DNA from: Bacillus mycoides
GTDB taxonomy: Bacteria > Bacillota > Bacilli > Bacillales > Bacillaceae_G
Length of the DNA: 32,217 bases
Direction: 5' to 3'
Assembly (NCBI RefSeq): GCF_001757995.1
Contig: NZ_LXLV01000068.1
Span: 1 to 32,217, forward strand
Under the pieces are notes generated by a model, which was not told the origin of the DNA, searched no databases, and saw nothing but the letters and a program-made list of their open reading frames with translations. Below, piece after piece: positions 21,740 through 29,492 of the stretch (its first letter is position 1; each line of letters begins with the position of its first letter). Made by a program: the position numbers and the translations under genes.

Positions 21740-22318
21740 ATGAAAAAATTAGTAGGAATCGGATTAGCAGCAGCAATTTCATTTGGAGCATTATCAGGTT
21801 GTTCTTTATTAGGAGAGAAAGCAAACGGTTTTGTACTGTACGGAACGGAAGAACAAGTAGCACAAATTGCCGATAAAAACAAAAAAGAAGTAAAAGAAAA
21901 AGATGTATACAAAATGAAACTTACAACGTTAGAAGATAAGAAAGTTCTTGTAATGGATAAGAAAACTGGTGAAGAACTGGTAAAAAAAGAGTTACTTAAC
22001 AAAGTGGATGCAAAAGACGACACGAAACCACTTGATAAATTACCGGCTGTAACAGCAGAGCAAGGTGTATTATTCGCAAAAAACAAAGTTGAAAATGCTA
22101 CAATTGATGGCGCAAAAGTAAAATATGAAGGCAACACAATTATCGGAAGTGGCCGTGCATATGCAGATATGTTCGCGATTGTTGATGATGCAACTTACGG
22201 AAATGTAAAGGGTGAAGAAAAATCTGTAGGTGTATTGAAATTTGATAAAGACCCTAGTAAAGAATTCCCAGGGAAAAATGGTGTAGAAACATCACAACTT
22301 GTAAAAATTAAAAAGTAA
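21740..22318 (+). CDS. hypothetical lipoprotein (192 aa)
   Basis: AAAAAGGAG lies 9 bases before the ATG. The signal peptide MKKLVGIGLAAAISFGAL ends in a clear lipobox (LSGC, Cys at about residue 21). The mature protein is polar and Lys-rich (KKEVKEKDVYKMKLTTLEDK) with no membrane helix. The later half contains VTAEQGVLFAKNKVENAT and IIGSGRAYADMFAIVDDATYG. I do not recognise a named domain. It faces the PspA cluster across a divergent region and ends with a perfect terminator. Confidence 0.8.
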   Translation: MKKLVGIGLAAAISFGALSGCSLLGEKANGFVLYGTEEQVAQIADKNKKEVKEKDVYKMKLTTLEDKKVLVMDKKTGEELVKKELLNKVDAKDDTKPLDKLPAVTAEQGVLFAKNKVENATIDGAKVKYEGNTIIGSGRAYADMFAIVDDATYGNVKGEEKSVGVLKFDKDPSKEFPGKNGVETSQLVKIKK

Positions 22319-22319
22319 T

Positions 22320-22353
22320 TAAAAAAGCTTTGCGAAATTCGCAAAGCTTTTTT
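22320..22353 (+). terminator. terminator of the lipoprotein gene
   Basis: AAAAAAGCTTTGCGAA and TTCGCAAAGCTTTTTT around a single central base form a perfect dyad directly after the stop. It is followed by the bcr1-like element. Confidence 0.95.
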
Positions 22354-22356
22354 CTA

Positions 22357-22498
22357 TTTATCCCGCATTAACGGACAGTAAGACTCCCACCTCAAAATTT
22401 GGCTGGAGCGAAGAAGTTAGGTGGGAGATCCACTGTCCGTAAACGCCCGATTGGTTCAACTAATAATCAGTGGGGATGAACAAAATCCCCACTGATTA
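22357..22498. repeat. bcr1-like B. cereus-group repeat element
   Basis: About 142 bp beginning TTATCCCGCATTAACGGACA, which I recognise as the bcr1 repeat, an element of about 155 bp seen in many copies in B. cereus-group genomes. Structure: ACGGACAGT (22371-22379) pairs with ACTGTCCGT (22432-22440), and inside it CTCCCACCT (22384-22392) with AGGTGGGAG (22419-22427). A second perfect stem, TAATCAGTGGGGA (22464-22476) with TCCCCACTGATTA (22486-22498), closes it. Its right end coincides with the stop codon of the FeoB-associated protein (22496-22498). Identity is from memory; the exact ends are uncertain. Confidence 0.7.
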
Positions 22499-22669
22499 AA
22501 GTTTCACTTTATGAGCAATTTGCTCCATATCCGGACTACAAGTTTGCGACTGACATGACTTATTTAAAGAGCATGCTGCGCATTTGCCCTTTTTGCTTCT
22601 CTTTACAAAATTAACTAACGTATATGCTGCATAACCAAAAATGATAGCTCCAATTATAATATTGACCAT
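22496..22669 (-). CDS. FeoB-associated Cys-rich membrane protein (57 aa)
   Basis: The start ATG at 22669 is preferred because the family begins M(I/V)NIIIGA, as here (MVNIIIGAIIFGYAAYTLV). A GTG one codon earlier is also possible, with AAGGAG 10 bases upstream; the frame itself is open 14 codons further. One membrane helix is followed by a Lys-rich turn (KRSKKGKCAACSLNKSC) with Cys residues CxxC...C and a last Cys in QTC, the pattern of the small Cys-rich protein encoded after feoB. It likely assists FeoB, perhaps as an Fe or redox partner. It overlaps neither feoB nor the next gene but ends within the bcr1-like element. Confidence 0.85.
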   Translation of the reverse strand: MVNIIIGAIIFGYAAYTLVNFVKRSKKGKCAACSLNKSCQSQTCSPDMEQIAHKVKL

Positions 22670-22688
22670 CACCCTAATACATCTCCTT

Positions 22689-24677
22689 CTAGAATCCGAG
22701 TAAGGATCCAACTTGGTATATAATGAGCGTTAATACATAAGCAACAACGAGCGGATAAACGACAGAGAAAACTGTCCATTTCATCGATCCTGTTTCACGT
22801 TTAATAACAGCTACTGTCGCTAAGCACGGAACATATAATAAAATAAAGAACATAAATGCATACGCTGATAGCGCCGTATAATGTGCCCCCATTACATTTC
22901 CTAGCACATCTTCTTTAACCGCATAAATAATTGCCATCGTAGAAACGACAACTTCTTTCGCTAAAAATCCTGTTAAAAGGGATGCCGCAGCTTGCCACGT
23001 TCCAAAACCAAGCGGTGCAAAAAGTGGTGCGATAAATCCACCAATCATCGCTAAGAAACTGTCTCCCATATCAACACCAAATCCTGATGGACCTGCATAG
23101 TTTAATAGCCAAATGACAACAGAACCACCGAAGATGAATGTACCTGCTTTACGAACAAATCCTTTACCTTTTTCCCACGTGCTGAGCCATAACGTTTTCG
23201 CTTGCGGCACACGGTAAGGCGGTAGTTCAATTACAAAAATAGATTTTTCTGCTTTTAAAATAGTAAGAGACATAATTTTTGTAACGAGTAACGCAAGAAC
23301 AATCCCTGCGATGTATAAAGAGAACACAACAGTCGCCTGACTATGAGGGAAGAAAACTCCCGCAAATAATGCATATACAGGTAAACGTGCTGAACAAGAC
23401 ATAAACGGTGTTACAAGGACTGTGAGTAAACGTTCTTTTTCCTGTTCAATCGTTCTCGCTGCCATAATACCTGGGACGTTACATCCAAAACCGATAATCA
23501 TCGGAATGAACGCTTTTCCGTTTAAACCGAAAAACTCCATAATTCTATCCATAACAACTGCAATTCGTGCCATATATCCTGAGTCTTCTAATAATGAAAT
23601 GAAAAAGAATAGCGCAAAGATTTGTGGAACGAATACTAATACCGCACCCACGCCGGCAATAATACCTTCTGTAACGAGTGCTTGAATAAAGTCAGACGCC
23701 CCAACACTTGTGAGCCCAGCTGTAACCCAATCAGTAAGTTGTCCGCCAAAAAATCCATCAAGCATATCAGATAAAGGTGTACCAATCCACGTAAACGTAA
23801 CCTGAAAAATAAAAAACATAACTGCTAAAAAGATTGGAAGTCCTAAAATTTTATGTGTAATTAACCTATCGATTTTTTCCGAAAAAGGAATTTTTCCTTC
23901 TTTCTCATGTTTCATAACATTTGTTTTTAACTTTTCAATATACGCTTCACGAGTTTTGTAAATATGCTCTTCCAACGTACAATCAAGTTTTCCATCTAAA
24001 CGAGATCGAATGGCTATAAGTTCCTTATAAATTGGTAGTGCTTTCATTTCTTTTTCTACTACTTCGTTATTGCTTAAAAATTGTAGGGCTAACCATCTCG
24101 GATGCTCATAATTCGCTGTCTCTAAAAGAGCGATTACCTCTCCAATTCCTTCATCCATTTGTACACCATATGAAATAATGAATGGCTTTTTCTCTTTTTG
24201 TTTCTCTTCATGAAGAGTAGTAAGTAATTCTTCACAGCCTTTTCCGGTTCTTGCGATGACAGGAACGACTGTTACACCTAATGTTTCTGATAACCTTTTT
24301 ACATTAATAACAATTCCTCTTTGCTTTGCCACATCAACCATATTTAAACCAATTGAAACTGGCTTACCAAATTCAAGTAATTGCAATGTTAAATGCATAT
24401 TCCGTTCAAATTGAGAAGAATCCACTATATTTAACATATGATGAAATTCATCTGTTAGTAGAAAATTCGTAACGACACCTTCATCACGTGAAACCGGATT
24501 CAAATCATACACGCCTGGTAAATCAATTAATGTTCCTTGCTTATCTTTTAATTTACCAACCTTCTTTTCTACTGTTACACCGCTCCAGTTTCCTACATAC
24601 TCATAAGAGCCCGTGAGTGCATTAAATAATGATGTTTTCCCTGTATTCGGATTCCCTAGCAAAGCAACCTTATTCAC
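22689..24677 (-). CDS. feoB: ferrous iron transporter B (662 aa)
   Basis: Membrane Fe(II) transporter with an N-terminal G domain. G1 is GNPNTGKT (about residues 8-15), G3 is DLPGVYDL, G4 is NMVD. A helical spacer (about residues 170-270) leads to two Gate regions with about eight membrane helices (e.g. GYMARIAVVMDRIMEFFGL with the conserved GFGCNVP, Cys in the pore). The start overlaps the feoA stop by 4 bases (ATGA). The gene is full length for the shorter Firmicutes FeoB. Iron-responsive control is expected through the Fur box upstream of feoA. Confidence 0.97.
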   Translation of the reverse strand: MNKVALLGNPNTGKTSLFNALTGSYEYVGNWSGVTVEKKVGKLKDKQGTLIDLPGVYDLNPVSRDEGVVTNFLLTDEFHHMLNIVDSSQFERNMHLTLQLLEFGKPVSIGLNMVDVAKQRGIVINVKRLSETLGVTVVPVIARTGKGCEELLTTLHEEKQKEKKPFIISYGVQMDEGIGEVIALLETANYEHPRWLALQFLSNNEVVEKEMKALPIYKELIAIRSRLDGKLDCTLEEHIYKTREAYIEKLKTNVMKHEKEGKIPFSEKIDRLITHKILGLPIFLAVMFFIFQVTFTWIGTPLSDMLDGFFGGQLTDWVTAGLTSVGASDFIQALVTEGIIAGVGAVLVFVPQIFALFFFISLLEDSGYMARIAVVMDRIMEFFGLNGKAFIPMIIGFGCNVPGIMAARTIEQEKERLLTVLVTPFMSCSARLPVYALFAGVFFPHSQATVVFSLYIAGIVLALLVTKIMSLTILKAEKSIFVIELPPYRVPQAKTLWLSTWEKGKGFVRKAGTFIFGGSVVIWLLNYAGPSGFGVDMGDSFLAMIGGFIAPLFAPLGFGTWQAAASLLTGFLAKEVVVSTMAIIYAVKEDVLGNVMGAHYTALSAYAFMFFILLYVPCLATVAVIKRETGSMKWTVFSVVYPLVVAYVLTLIIYQVGSLLGF

Positions 24678-24901
24678 GCTAATTCCACCTTTATCATTTT
24701 CGCGTCACAATGACGAATACTAATTAACTGCCCACGACACTCCAATGTACAAGGACCTTTAAACATCGCTTTCTGTTTTATGCGAAGTTCGCTTCCTTCC
24801 GCCAGACCAAAAGCAGCTAATCTGCGCTTTAATAACTGATCTAACGACTGAATACTTTTTACTAACACTTTCTCACCAATTTTAATATCTACTAAGCTCA
24901 T
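24674..24901 (-). CDS. feoA: ferrous iron transport protein A (75 aa)
   Basis: Small SH3-like cytoplasmic partner of FeoB. MSLVDIKIGEKVLVKSIQSL starts the protein. KRRLAAFGLAEGSELRIKQK is the core typical of FeoA, followed by CTLECRGQLISIRHCDAKMI. The upstream GAGGGGGAAG serves as the ribosome binding site (ATG at 24901). It is the first gene of a three-gene operon feoA-feoB-Cys-rich protein. A Fur box lies 23 bases upstream. Confidence 0.95.
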   Translation of the reverse strand: MSLVDIKIGEKVLVKSIQSLDQLLKRRLAAFGLAEGSELRIKQKAMFKGPCTLECRGQLISIRHCDAKMIKVELA

Positions 24902-24923
24902 AACCTTCCCCCTCAGAAGAGAA

Positions 24924-24952
24924 TGATAATTATTTTCAAAAAAATTATATCA
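24924..24952 (-). promoter_or_regulatory. Fur box and extended -10 promoter of the feo operon
   Basis: TGATAATTATTTTCA (24924-24938) matches the Bacillus 7-1-7 Fur consensus TGATAATnATTATCA in all but one position. On the minus strand TGATATAAT (24944-24952) is an extended -10 box placed right beside it, so bound Fur would cover the transcription start. This fits iron-repressed expression. Confidence 0.85.
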
Positions 24953-25101
24953 TACTCTATTTCAATTGGACTATATCTTTTTGCTTCATATTTATTAACA
25001 TTTCAATACAATTATATTTCAATAATTGTCATACAAAGTGCATTTGCCATTCTCATCCATTTCGCTTACAATAAACAATAGCAAATAAAGAATCTCGTTA
25101 T

Positions 25102-25175
25102 CACAGGGGGAGCCTTACCGCTGAGAGGGAACAATTCGTTCCGACCCTTCGAACCTGTTAGTTAATGCTAACGCA
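25102..25175 (+). ncRNA. TPP riboswitch (THI element)
   Basis: All conserved blocks are present in order: GGGGGAGCC, GCTGAGAGGG, GACCCTTCGAACCTG, GTTAATGCTAACGCAGGGA, and an outer stem CACA (25102-25105)/TGTG (25171-25174). This is a thiamine pyrophosphate aptamer. It precedes the thiamine transporter gene by about 110 bases. The spacer contains CGAAATAC (25193-25200) and GTATTTCG (25222-25229), which pair around a T-run in the loop; the exact switching mechanism is unclear. Confidence 0.97.
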
Positions 25176-25283
25176 GGGATTGTGCAAACGTCCGAAATAC
25201 ATACCTCTTTTTTATTTACGTATTTCGTATCCTCCTATGATATCTATTCTTTTTTGTACAACTTGGATTTAGGGGGAGACAAC

Positions 25284-25943
25284 ATGCGTAACACCAATTT
25301 ACAAGCGATGATCGAATCTGCTATTCTTGCAGCCTTCGCCATGATTATCGATATTTTACCATTATCACTTAAACTTCCAACAGGCGGTTCCATTTCATTT
25401 GCTATGATTCCTATTTTTATTATCGCATACCGCTGGGGCTTCAAAATGGCTTCCTTAGGAGGCTTAATTTGGGGATTATTACAAATTGTCGTAGGTGATG
25501 CTTACATTTTAACACCAGTGCAAGCATTCATTGAGTACTTCATTGCCTTTGCCTTTATCGGCTTTGCTGGTTTATTCTATCGTCCAATTCAAAAAGCACT
25601 TGCCTCAGACAACAGTAATGCAGAGCATTCCAATTTTGGCAGTCGTAAAGATAAACCAAAACAGAACAAAGGCAAAAAAGCACTCGTTTACATTATACTT
25701 GCCACATTTGTCGGCAGCTTTGCACGTTATTTCTGTCACTTTATTGCTGGTATTATTTTCTTTGGTCAATATGCACCTAAAGGACAATCGGCTGTTTTAT
25801 ATTCATTAATTGTAAACGGCAGTACAATGATCGGTTCTTTCATACTATGTACTGTATTACTAATTCTTTTATTTACAACTTCACCACGCTTATTCAAAAG
25901 CATCGGTGCTTATCAAATGAATACAAAAAAGAAGAGCGCTTAA
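25284..25943 (+). CDS. thiT: thiamine ECF transporter S component ThiT (219 aa)
   Basis: The ATG at 25284 follows AGGGGGAGA (spacing about 6); an in-frame start at 25182 lies in the riboswitch region and is not used. Membrane protein that binds thiamine with nanomolar affinity and works with the shared ECF module. Conserved features: LPTGGSISFAMIPIFIIAYR, GLIWGLLQIVVGDAYI, then a C-terminal pair of helices with NGSTMIGSFILCTVL. The region about residues 103-132 (KALASDNSNAEHSN, RKDKPKQNKGKK) is a hydrophilic insertion not seen in shorter ThiT such as B. subtilis YuaJ. The upstream TPP riboswitch supports the assignment. Confidence 0.95.
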   Translation: MRNTNLQAMIESAILAAFAMIIDILPLSLKLPTGGSISFAMIPIFIIAYRWGFKMASLGGLIWGLLQIVVGDAYILTPVQAFIEYFIAFAFIGFAGLFYRPIQKALASDNSNAEHSNFGSRKDKPKQNKGKKALVYIILATFVGSFARYFCHFIAGIIFFGQYAPKGQSAVLYSLIVNGSTMIGSFILCTVLLILLFTTSPRLFKSIGAYQMNTKKKSA

Positions 25944-25959
25944 TTAGCGCTCTTTTTTT
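25929..25959 (+). terminator. terminator of thiT
   Basis: AAGAGCGCT, loop TAATT, AGCGCTCTTTTTTT. The stem overlaps the thiT stop codon. Confidence 0.92.
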
Positions 25960-25969
25960 ATCAAAATTC

Positions 25970-26050
25970 TCAATGCGTAATATCAATAATAAATACAATA
26001 AATGCACAAAAGAAAATAAATACCATCACACCTAGTAAATTGCTATTCAC
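25970..26050 (-). CDS. possible 26-aa single-helix membrane peptide
   Basis: GTG at 26050 follows AAGGAG with 10-base spacing and opens a frame that reads MNSNLLGVMVFIFFCAFIVF and ends DITH at TGA 25970-25972. It is one hydrophobic helix with polar ends, the size range of small membrane regulators. It lies between thiT and the histidine kinase gene. No homologue is recognised; expression is unproven. Confidence 0.4.
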   Translation of the reverse strand: MNSNLLGVMVFIFFCAFIVFIIDITH

Positions 26051-26140
26051 GGCTAATCTACTCCTTACATAACCTCATTTTCTATTCAAAGTATACTGCT
26101 CCAAAATAAAGATTAGGTAAAGATAATATGAAATTAAATT

Positions 26141-26174
26141 AAAAAAGCGTAACATGTATTGTCTACGCTTTTTT
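26141..26174 (-). terminator. terminator of the sortase / two-component operon
   Basis: AAAAAAGCGTA (26141-26151) and TACGCTTTTTT (26164-26174): 11-bp stem with T-run on the minus strand. It overlaps the last codons of the histidine kinase gene. Confidence 0.9.
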
Positions 26175-28037
26175 CGGTAAATAGAAGTAAAATAACACAC
26201 CATCTTCAGTATTCTTCACCCCATATTCAGCATTGTGCAGTTCTAAAATGTTTTTTGAAATCGCAAGGCCAAGCCCTGTTCCACCTTGTGAACGTTTCCG
26301 TGCCGCATCCACGCGATAAAAACGATCCCAAATCTTATCTAATTGTTCTTCTTCAATGTGAGCACCTTTATTTTCAATACACACTTTTATATGATTCGTC
26401 TCGTCTATTGTGGAAATAATAATATCTTCTTTATCTGGTGTATAACGTATTGCATTCGTAATGAAGTTCACGATGACTTGTTCAATTCTATTTTGATTCC
26501 CAACCACTTCAGCTGGACATATATGCTTGTGCACACTCAGTTCCTTTTTCTCTATCTCCGATGAAAGCTGTTCACATATTTCTTCAATCACTCCATCTAT
26601 ATAGAAAAAATCCACCTTCATGTTATATGTGCCCGACTCAAATTTAGCTAATTCAAGCATATCCAAAATTAGTATATCCATCTTGTCTACTTCTTTTTCC
26701 ATCGCCTGAAAATAGTAGTCTTTCTTATGTTCAGCTACCCCATCTTTTAAAATGGAAATACAGCTTTTCATAATACTCAGCGGCGTTTTTAGTTCATGCG
26801 ATACGCCTGCAATAAATTCCTTCCTTGTGTTTTCTAACTTTCTTTCTTTTTCAATATCTTGTTCTAGCTGTCCAATATGTGAATGTAGTTTATTAGATAA
26901 TGTATTAATATTTTGCGATAAATCACCAATTTCATCTTTTGAAGTTATCGGAATTTTTTCTGTGAAATCCAAATGTGCTATTTTCTTCGTTGTATTATTT
27001 ATTTTTAATAATGGTTTTGCAATTTGTTTTGAGTAATAGAACGAAGCTAGAAAAATAAGAATGACTACAAATGCAATAATGTAAATGTAGTAATCTTGCA
27101 CCATTTGCACAGCCTCGTCTACAGGCTGTAAAGAAGCCATCGCATATATATATGTTACTGATCCGTCTTTTTCTTTTATTGGTTTGATTAATAATTTATA
27201 TTTTATATCATTTTTTTCATAATCCATTGTTTGTGTTGCATATTGTATTTTATTACTCTCTTTTAGTAATAAATCAGTTTGAAATTCTTTTATGTTATCT
27301 AGGAATAAACTATTTTTATAAATTGGATTTACAGATCCTTTTACATCTGGGAGCTGAACTTTCGTAATAGTCCCAAATATATTGAAATCCGAATTTTGAG
27401 CAGCCCACTTCTTTTCCTCATCACTCAAAATTCCAACAACTTTTTTTCTTTCCCCATTAATAGAATCTTGAGTAACTTTTGGCGTTTCCTCACTCAGCTT
27501 CAGTTCTTTTTCAGCTAAATTCTTACTTAACGGTTTATTAGACCAACTTAAATTCATCTGTGCTAACTGTAAATAATGTGTGACGAAACTGTCGTCTCTT
27601 TTCAGTCCATAAAAATAAACTGGTTGTCCTACAAAACTAGGTAGTGTCCCACTTTCAATTTCATCTATATTCATGAGATAGTTCAAAGGAATAATGATTG
27701 TTTTTTGTCCCACTTTCTTCTCTTCCCGTCGCTCTAAAGTAATCTCAAAATAAAAATCATCCGCATGTTTTAAATTCCCATTCTTATCTAACGTCGTAAT
27801 CCACGTATTATTTTCTCTTAAAAAATCTTGCTCCAGTTTCTGAATTCCTTCTGTACTTCCTGCATAATTTAAATAGTTCTTTTCAAAAGAATTTAAATTG
27901 ACTTTAATATCTTCCACTTTTCGATTCGCATAATATTGCTTAAAAAATATCGTTTGTCCAATAAATATCGTCGCTAAAATCAACATGCACAATGCTGTTG
28001 TGAGAGTAAATAATTTTAATACAATCCCTTTTCTCAT
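26163..28037 (-). CDS. sensor histidine kinase (624 aa)
   Basis: Two membrane helices (about residues 8-30 and 322-345) flank an unusually large extracytoplasmic domain of about 290 residues, with no named sensor domain recognised. A HAMP-like linker follows (KPLLKINNTTKKIAHLDFTE, about 350-395). The HisKA box FIAGVSHELKTPLSI carries the phospho-accepting His, and the ATPase domain has NFITNAIRYT (N-box) and GGTGLGLAIS (G-box). The start overlaps the response regulator stop by 4 bases, so the two are coupled. By position it belongs with the LPNTA protein and sortase. Confidence 0.93.
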   Translation of the reverse strand: MRKGIVLKLFTLTTALCMLILATIFIGQTIFFKQYYANRKVEDIKVNLNSFEKNYLNYAGSTEGIQKLEQDFLRENNTWITTLDKNGNLKHADDFYFEITLERREEKKVGQKTIIIPLNYLMNIDEIESGTLPSFVGQPVYFYGLKRDDSFVTHYLQLAQMNLSWSNKPLSKNLAEKELKLSEETPKVTQDSINGERKKVVGILSDEEKKWAAQNSDFNIFGTITKVQLPDVKGSVNPIYKNSLFLDNIKEFQTDLLLKESNKIQYATQTMDYEKNDIKYKLLIKPIKEKDGSVTYIYAMASLQPVDEAVQMVQDYYIYIIAFVVILIFLASFYYSKQIAKPLLKINNTTKKIAHLDFTEKIPITSKDEIGDLSQNINTLSNKLHSHIGQLEQDIEKERKLENTRKEFIAGVSHELKTPLSIMKSCISILKDGVAEHKKDYYFQAMEKEVDKMDILILDMLELAKFESGTYNMKVDFFYIDGVIEEICEQLSSEIEKKELSVHKHICPAEVVGNQNRIEQVIVNFITNAIRYTPDKEDIIISTIDETNHIKVCIENKGAHIEEEQLDKIWDRFYRVDAARKRSQGGTGLGLAISKNILELHNAEYGVKNTEDGVLFYFYLPKKA

Positions 28038-28723
28038 ACATTCCCCTCGAATTTATAACCGGTTCGCACTACAGTTGTAATGTACTTTGCCTTCTCTCCT
28101 AATTTATTTCGCAAATTACGAATATGGCTATTAACAGTTCGATCATCACCAGCAAATTCATATCCCCAAATTTTTGAAATTAATTGTTCTCTTGTTAGTA
28201 CAATTCCTTGATTTTTCATGAAATACACTAATATTTCAAATTCTGTATGTGTTAAAGTAATGTCTGCCTCATCAACAGTAACAGTACGTGACGGAAAATG
28301 GACATGAATGCCGTGAATTGATAAAGTATCGTCTTCATTCTCTAAAGGTTTCTTTGTTGCTTTTCTACTTTCCAACAACCTTTTCGCTCTCGCTAATAAA
28401 ATAGGCGGACTATATGGTTTCGCAACATAATCATCTGCCCCAAGCTCAAACCCAAGTAACGTATCATCTTCATCTACACGTGCCGTCAGCATAATAATTG
28501 GAACCCCGGACGTCTTACGAATCCTTCGGCAAACAGACCAACCATCAAGTTCCGGCAACATAATATCAAGTATAACTAAATCGACCTCTTCTTCTTCAAA
28601 TAAGACTAAAGCTTCTTTTCCGTCTCTCGCTTCAAGAACTTTATATTGTTCACTCAAAAAGTAATCCTTTAATATTTCACGTAAAATATCTTCATCTTCA
28701 ACAATCAAAATGTTTTTTGACAT
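28034..28723 (-). CDS. OmpR-family response regulator (229 aa)
   Basis: Receiver domain with EDED near the N-terminus, phospho-acceptor Asp in LVILDIMLPELDGW, Thr in IIMLTAR and Lys in DDYVAKPYSP. The C-terminal winged-helix DNA-binding domain contains TLTHTEFEILVYFMKN, REQLISKIWG and DDRTVNSHIRNLRNKLG. It lies downstream of the sortase gene (53 bases) and upstream of the kinase (4-base overlap), so basI-like gene, sortase, regulator and kinase probably share one transcript. Confidence 0.95.
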   Translation of the reverse strand: MSKNILIVEDEDILREILKDYFLSEQYKVLEARDGKEALVLFEEEEVDLVILDIMLPELDGWSVCRRIRKTSGVPIIMLTARVDEDDTLLGFELGADDYVAKPYSPPILLARAKRLLESRKATKKPLENEDDTLSIHGIHVHFPSRTVTVDEADITLTHTEFEILVYFMKNQGIVLTREQLISKIWGYEFAGDDRTVNSHIRNLRNKLGEKAKYITTVVRTGYKFEGNV

Positions 28724-28776
28724 AATCTATGTCTCCCCCTCTAGCTATAAGAAATTACTATTCAAAGCTCTATAAT

Positions 28777-29397
28777 TTATTTTGAATTACTCGTAATTAA
28801 CTTTGCCTCGATAATATATCGATCCGGTGCATTCCCTATATAATCAAATGGATAACAAGTCGTCATTGTTAATGTCGGTTCTTCTTTTTTTACAATAACA
28901 GTGCGATCATCCGCATGTGTAATCCACATCTTTTGAATTTCATATGTGTACATTGTATTGTCATATTCTAAAATGAGATTGTCTTTTTCTTTAAGCTCCT
29001 CTAATTCTGTAAATACAGTATCCCTATGCCCGCTCAGTACAGTATGTCCTCCTCCAGATGGTGTTGTCGTTAAATCACTAACAAACATACCAACCCCTTT
29101 TTTCAATGTTGCATCATTTGCTCCCCAATATATAGAAAACTTCTTCTTTATTTTCGGTATATTTAACATAGCTACCTTTTCTCCTTCTTTATTTTGTATT
29201 TGAGAAGAAGGTACTTGCGCATTTACTGGTACTTCACTAGAAGGCTGCTTATATGTTTGCTGCTCAAAATTTTTAATCTCTTCCGTCGTCAAATCTTGTG
29301 CAGAACTTTTTCCTTTATACCATTCAAAAGAATAATAAGCTCCCATTAATAGACCTACTATCATTAACGTAAACCCAATACGATTTAGAATCGTCAC
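28777..29397 (-). CDS. srtC: class D sortase (206 aa)
   Basis: GTG at 29397 is the likely start: GGAGGGATTAACA ends just before it. The in-frame ATG at 29412 overlaps this ribosome binding site. It has an N-terminal anchor helix, then a stalk, then the sortase beta-barrel. Catalytic residues: His in SGHRDT, Cys in TMTTCYPFDY, Arg in APDRYII. Class D sortases recognise LPNTA-type signals, as in the neighbouring protein. In B. anthracis the corresponding enzyme is called SrtC, with BasI as a substrate. I use that name by gene content and motif; the class D assignment is firm, the orthology is inferred. Confidence 0.88.
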   Translation of the reverse strand: MTILNRIGFTLMIVGLLMGAYYSFEWYKGKSSAQDLTTEEIKNFEQQTYKQPSSEVPVNAQVPSSQIQNKEGEKVAMLNIPKIKKKFSIYWGANDATLKKGVGMFVSDLTTTPSGGGHTVLSGHRDTVFTELEELKEKDNLILEYDNTMYTYEIQKMWITHADDRTVIVKKEEPTLTMTTCYPFDYIGNAPDRYIIEAKLITSNSK

Positions 29398-29416
29398 TGT
29401 TAATCCCTCCATGCAA

Positions 29417-29445
29417 AAAATGGTAGGGACATCCTACCATTTTTA
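29417..29445 (-). terminator. hairpin terminator between the LPNTA protein and sortase genes
   Basis: AAAAATGGTAGG, loop, CCTACCATTTTT. It is a 12-bp stem with a T-run on the minus strand. It lies only about 8 bases from the sortase ribosome binding site, so there is no room for a separate promoter between the two. Confidence 0.85.
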
Positions 29446-29492
29446 ATATATGAAATTATCCCATTCTTTATAGGCTAATAAAGATTTTATTT

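Noticed and set aside
21622-22137. Minus-strand 171-aa frame opposite the lipoprotein gene
   Set aside because: Serine/phenylalanine-rich antisense shadow of a real gene with signal peptide, ribosome binding site and terminator.
22357-22500. Structured RNA or CRISPR-like repeat near feo
   Set aside because: The stems fit a bcr1-type chromosomal repeat better. There is a single copy, with no spacers and no cas genes.
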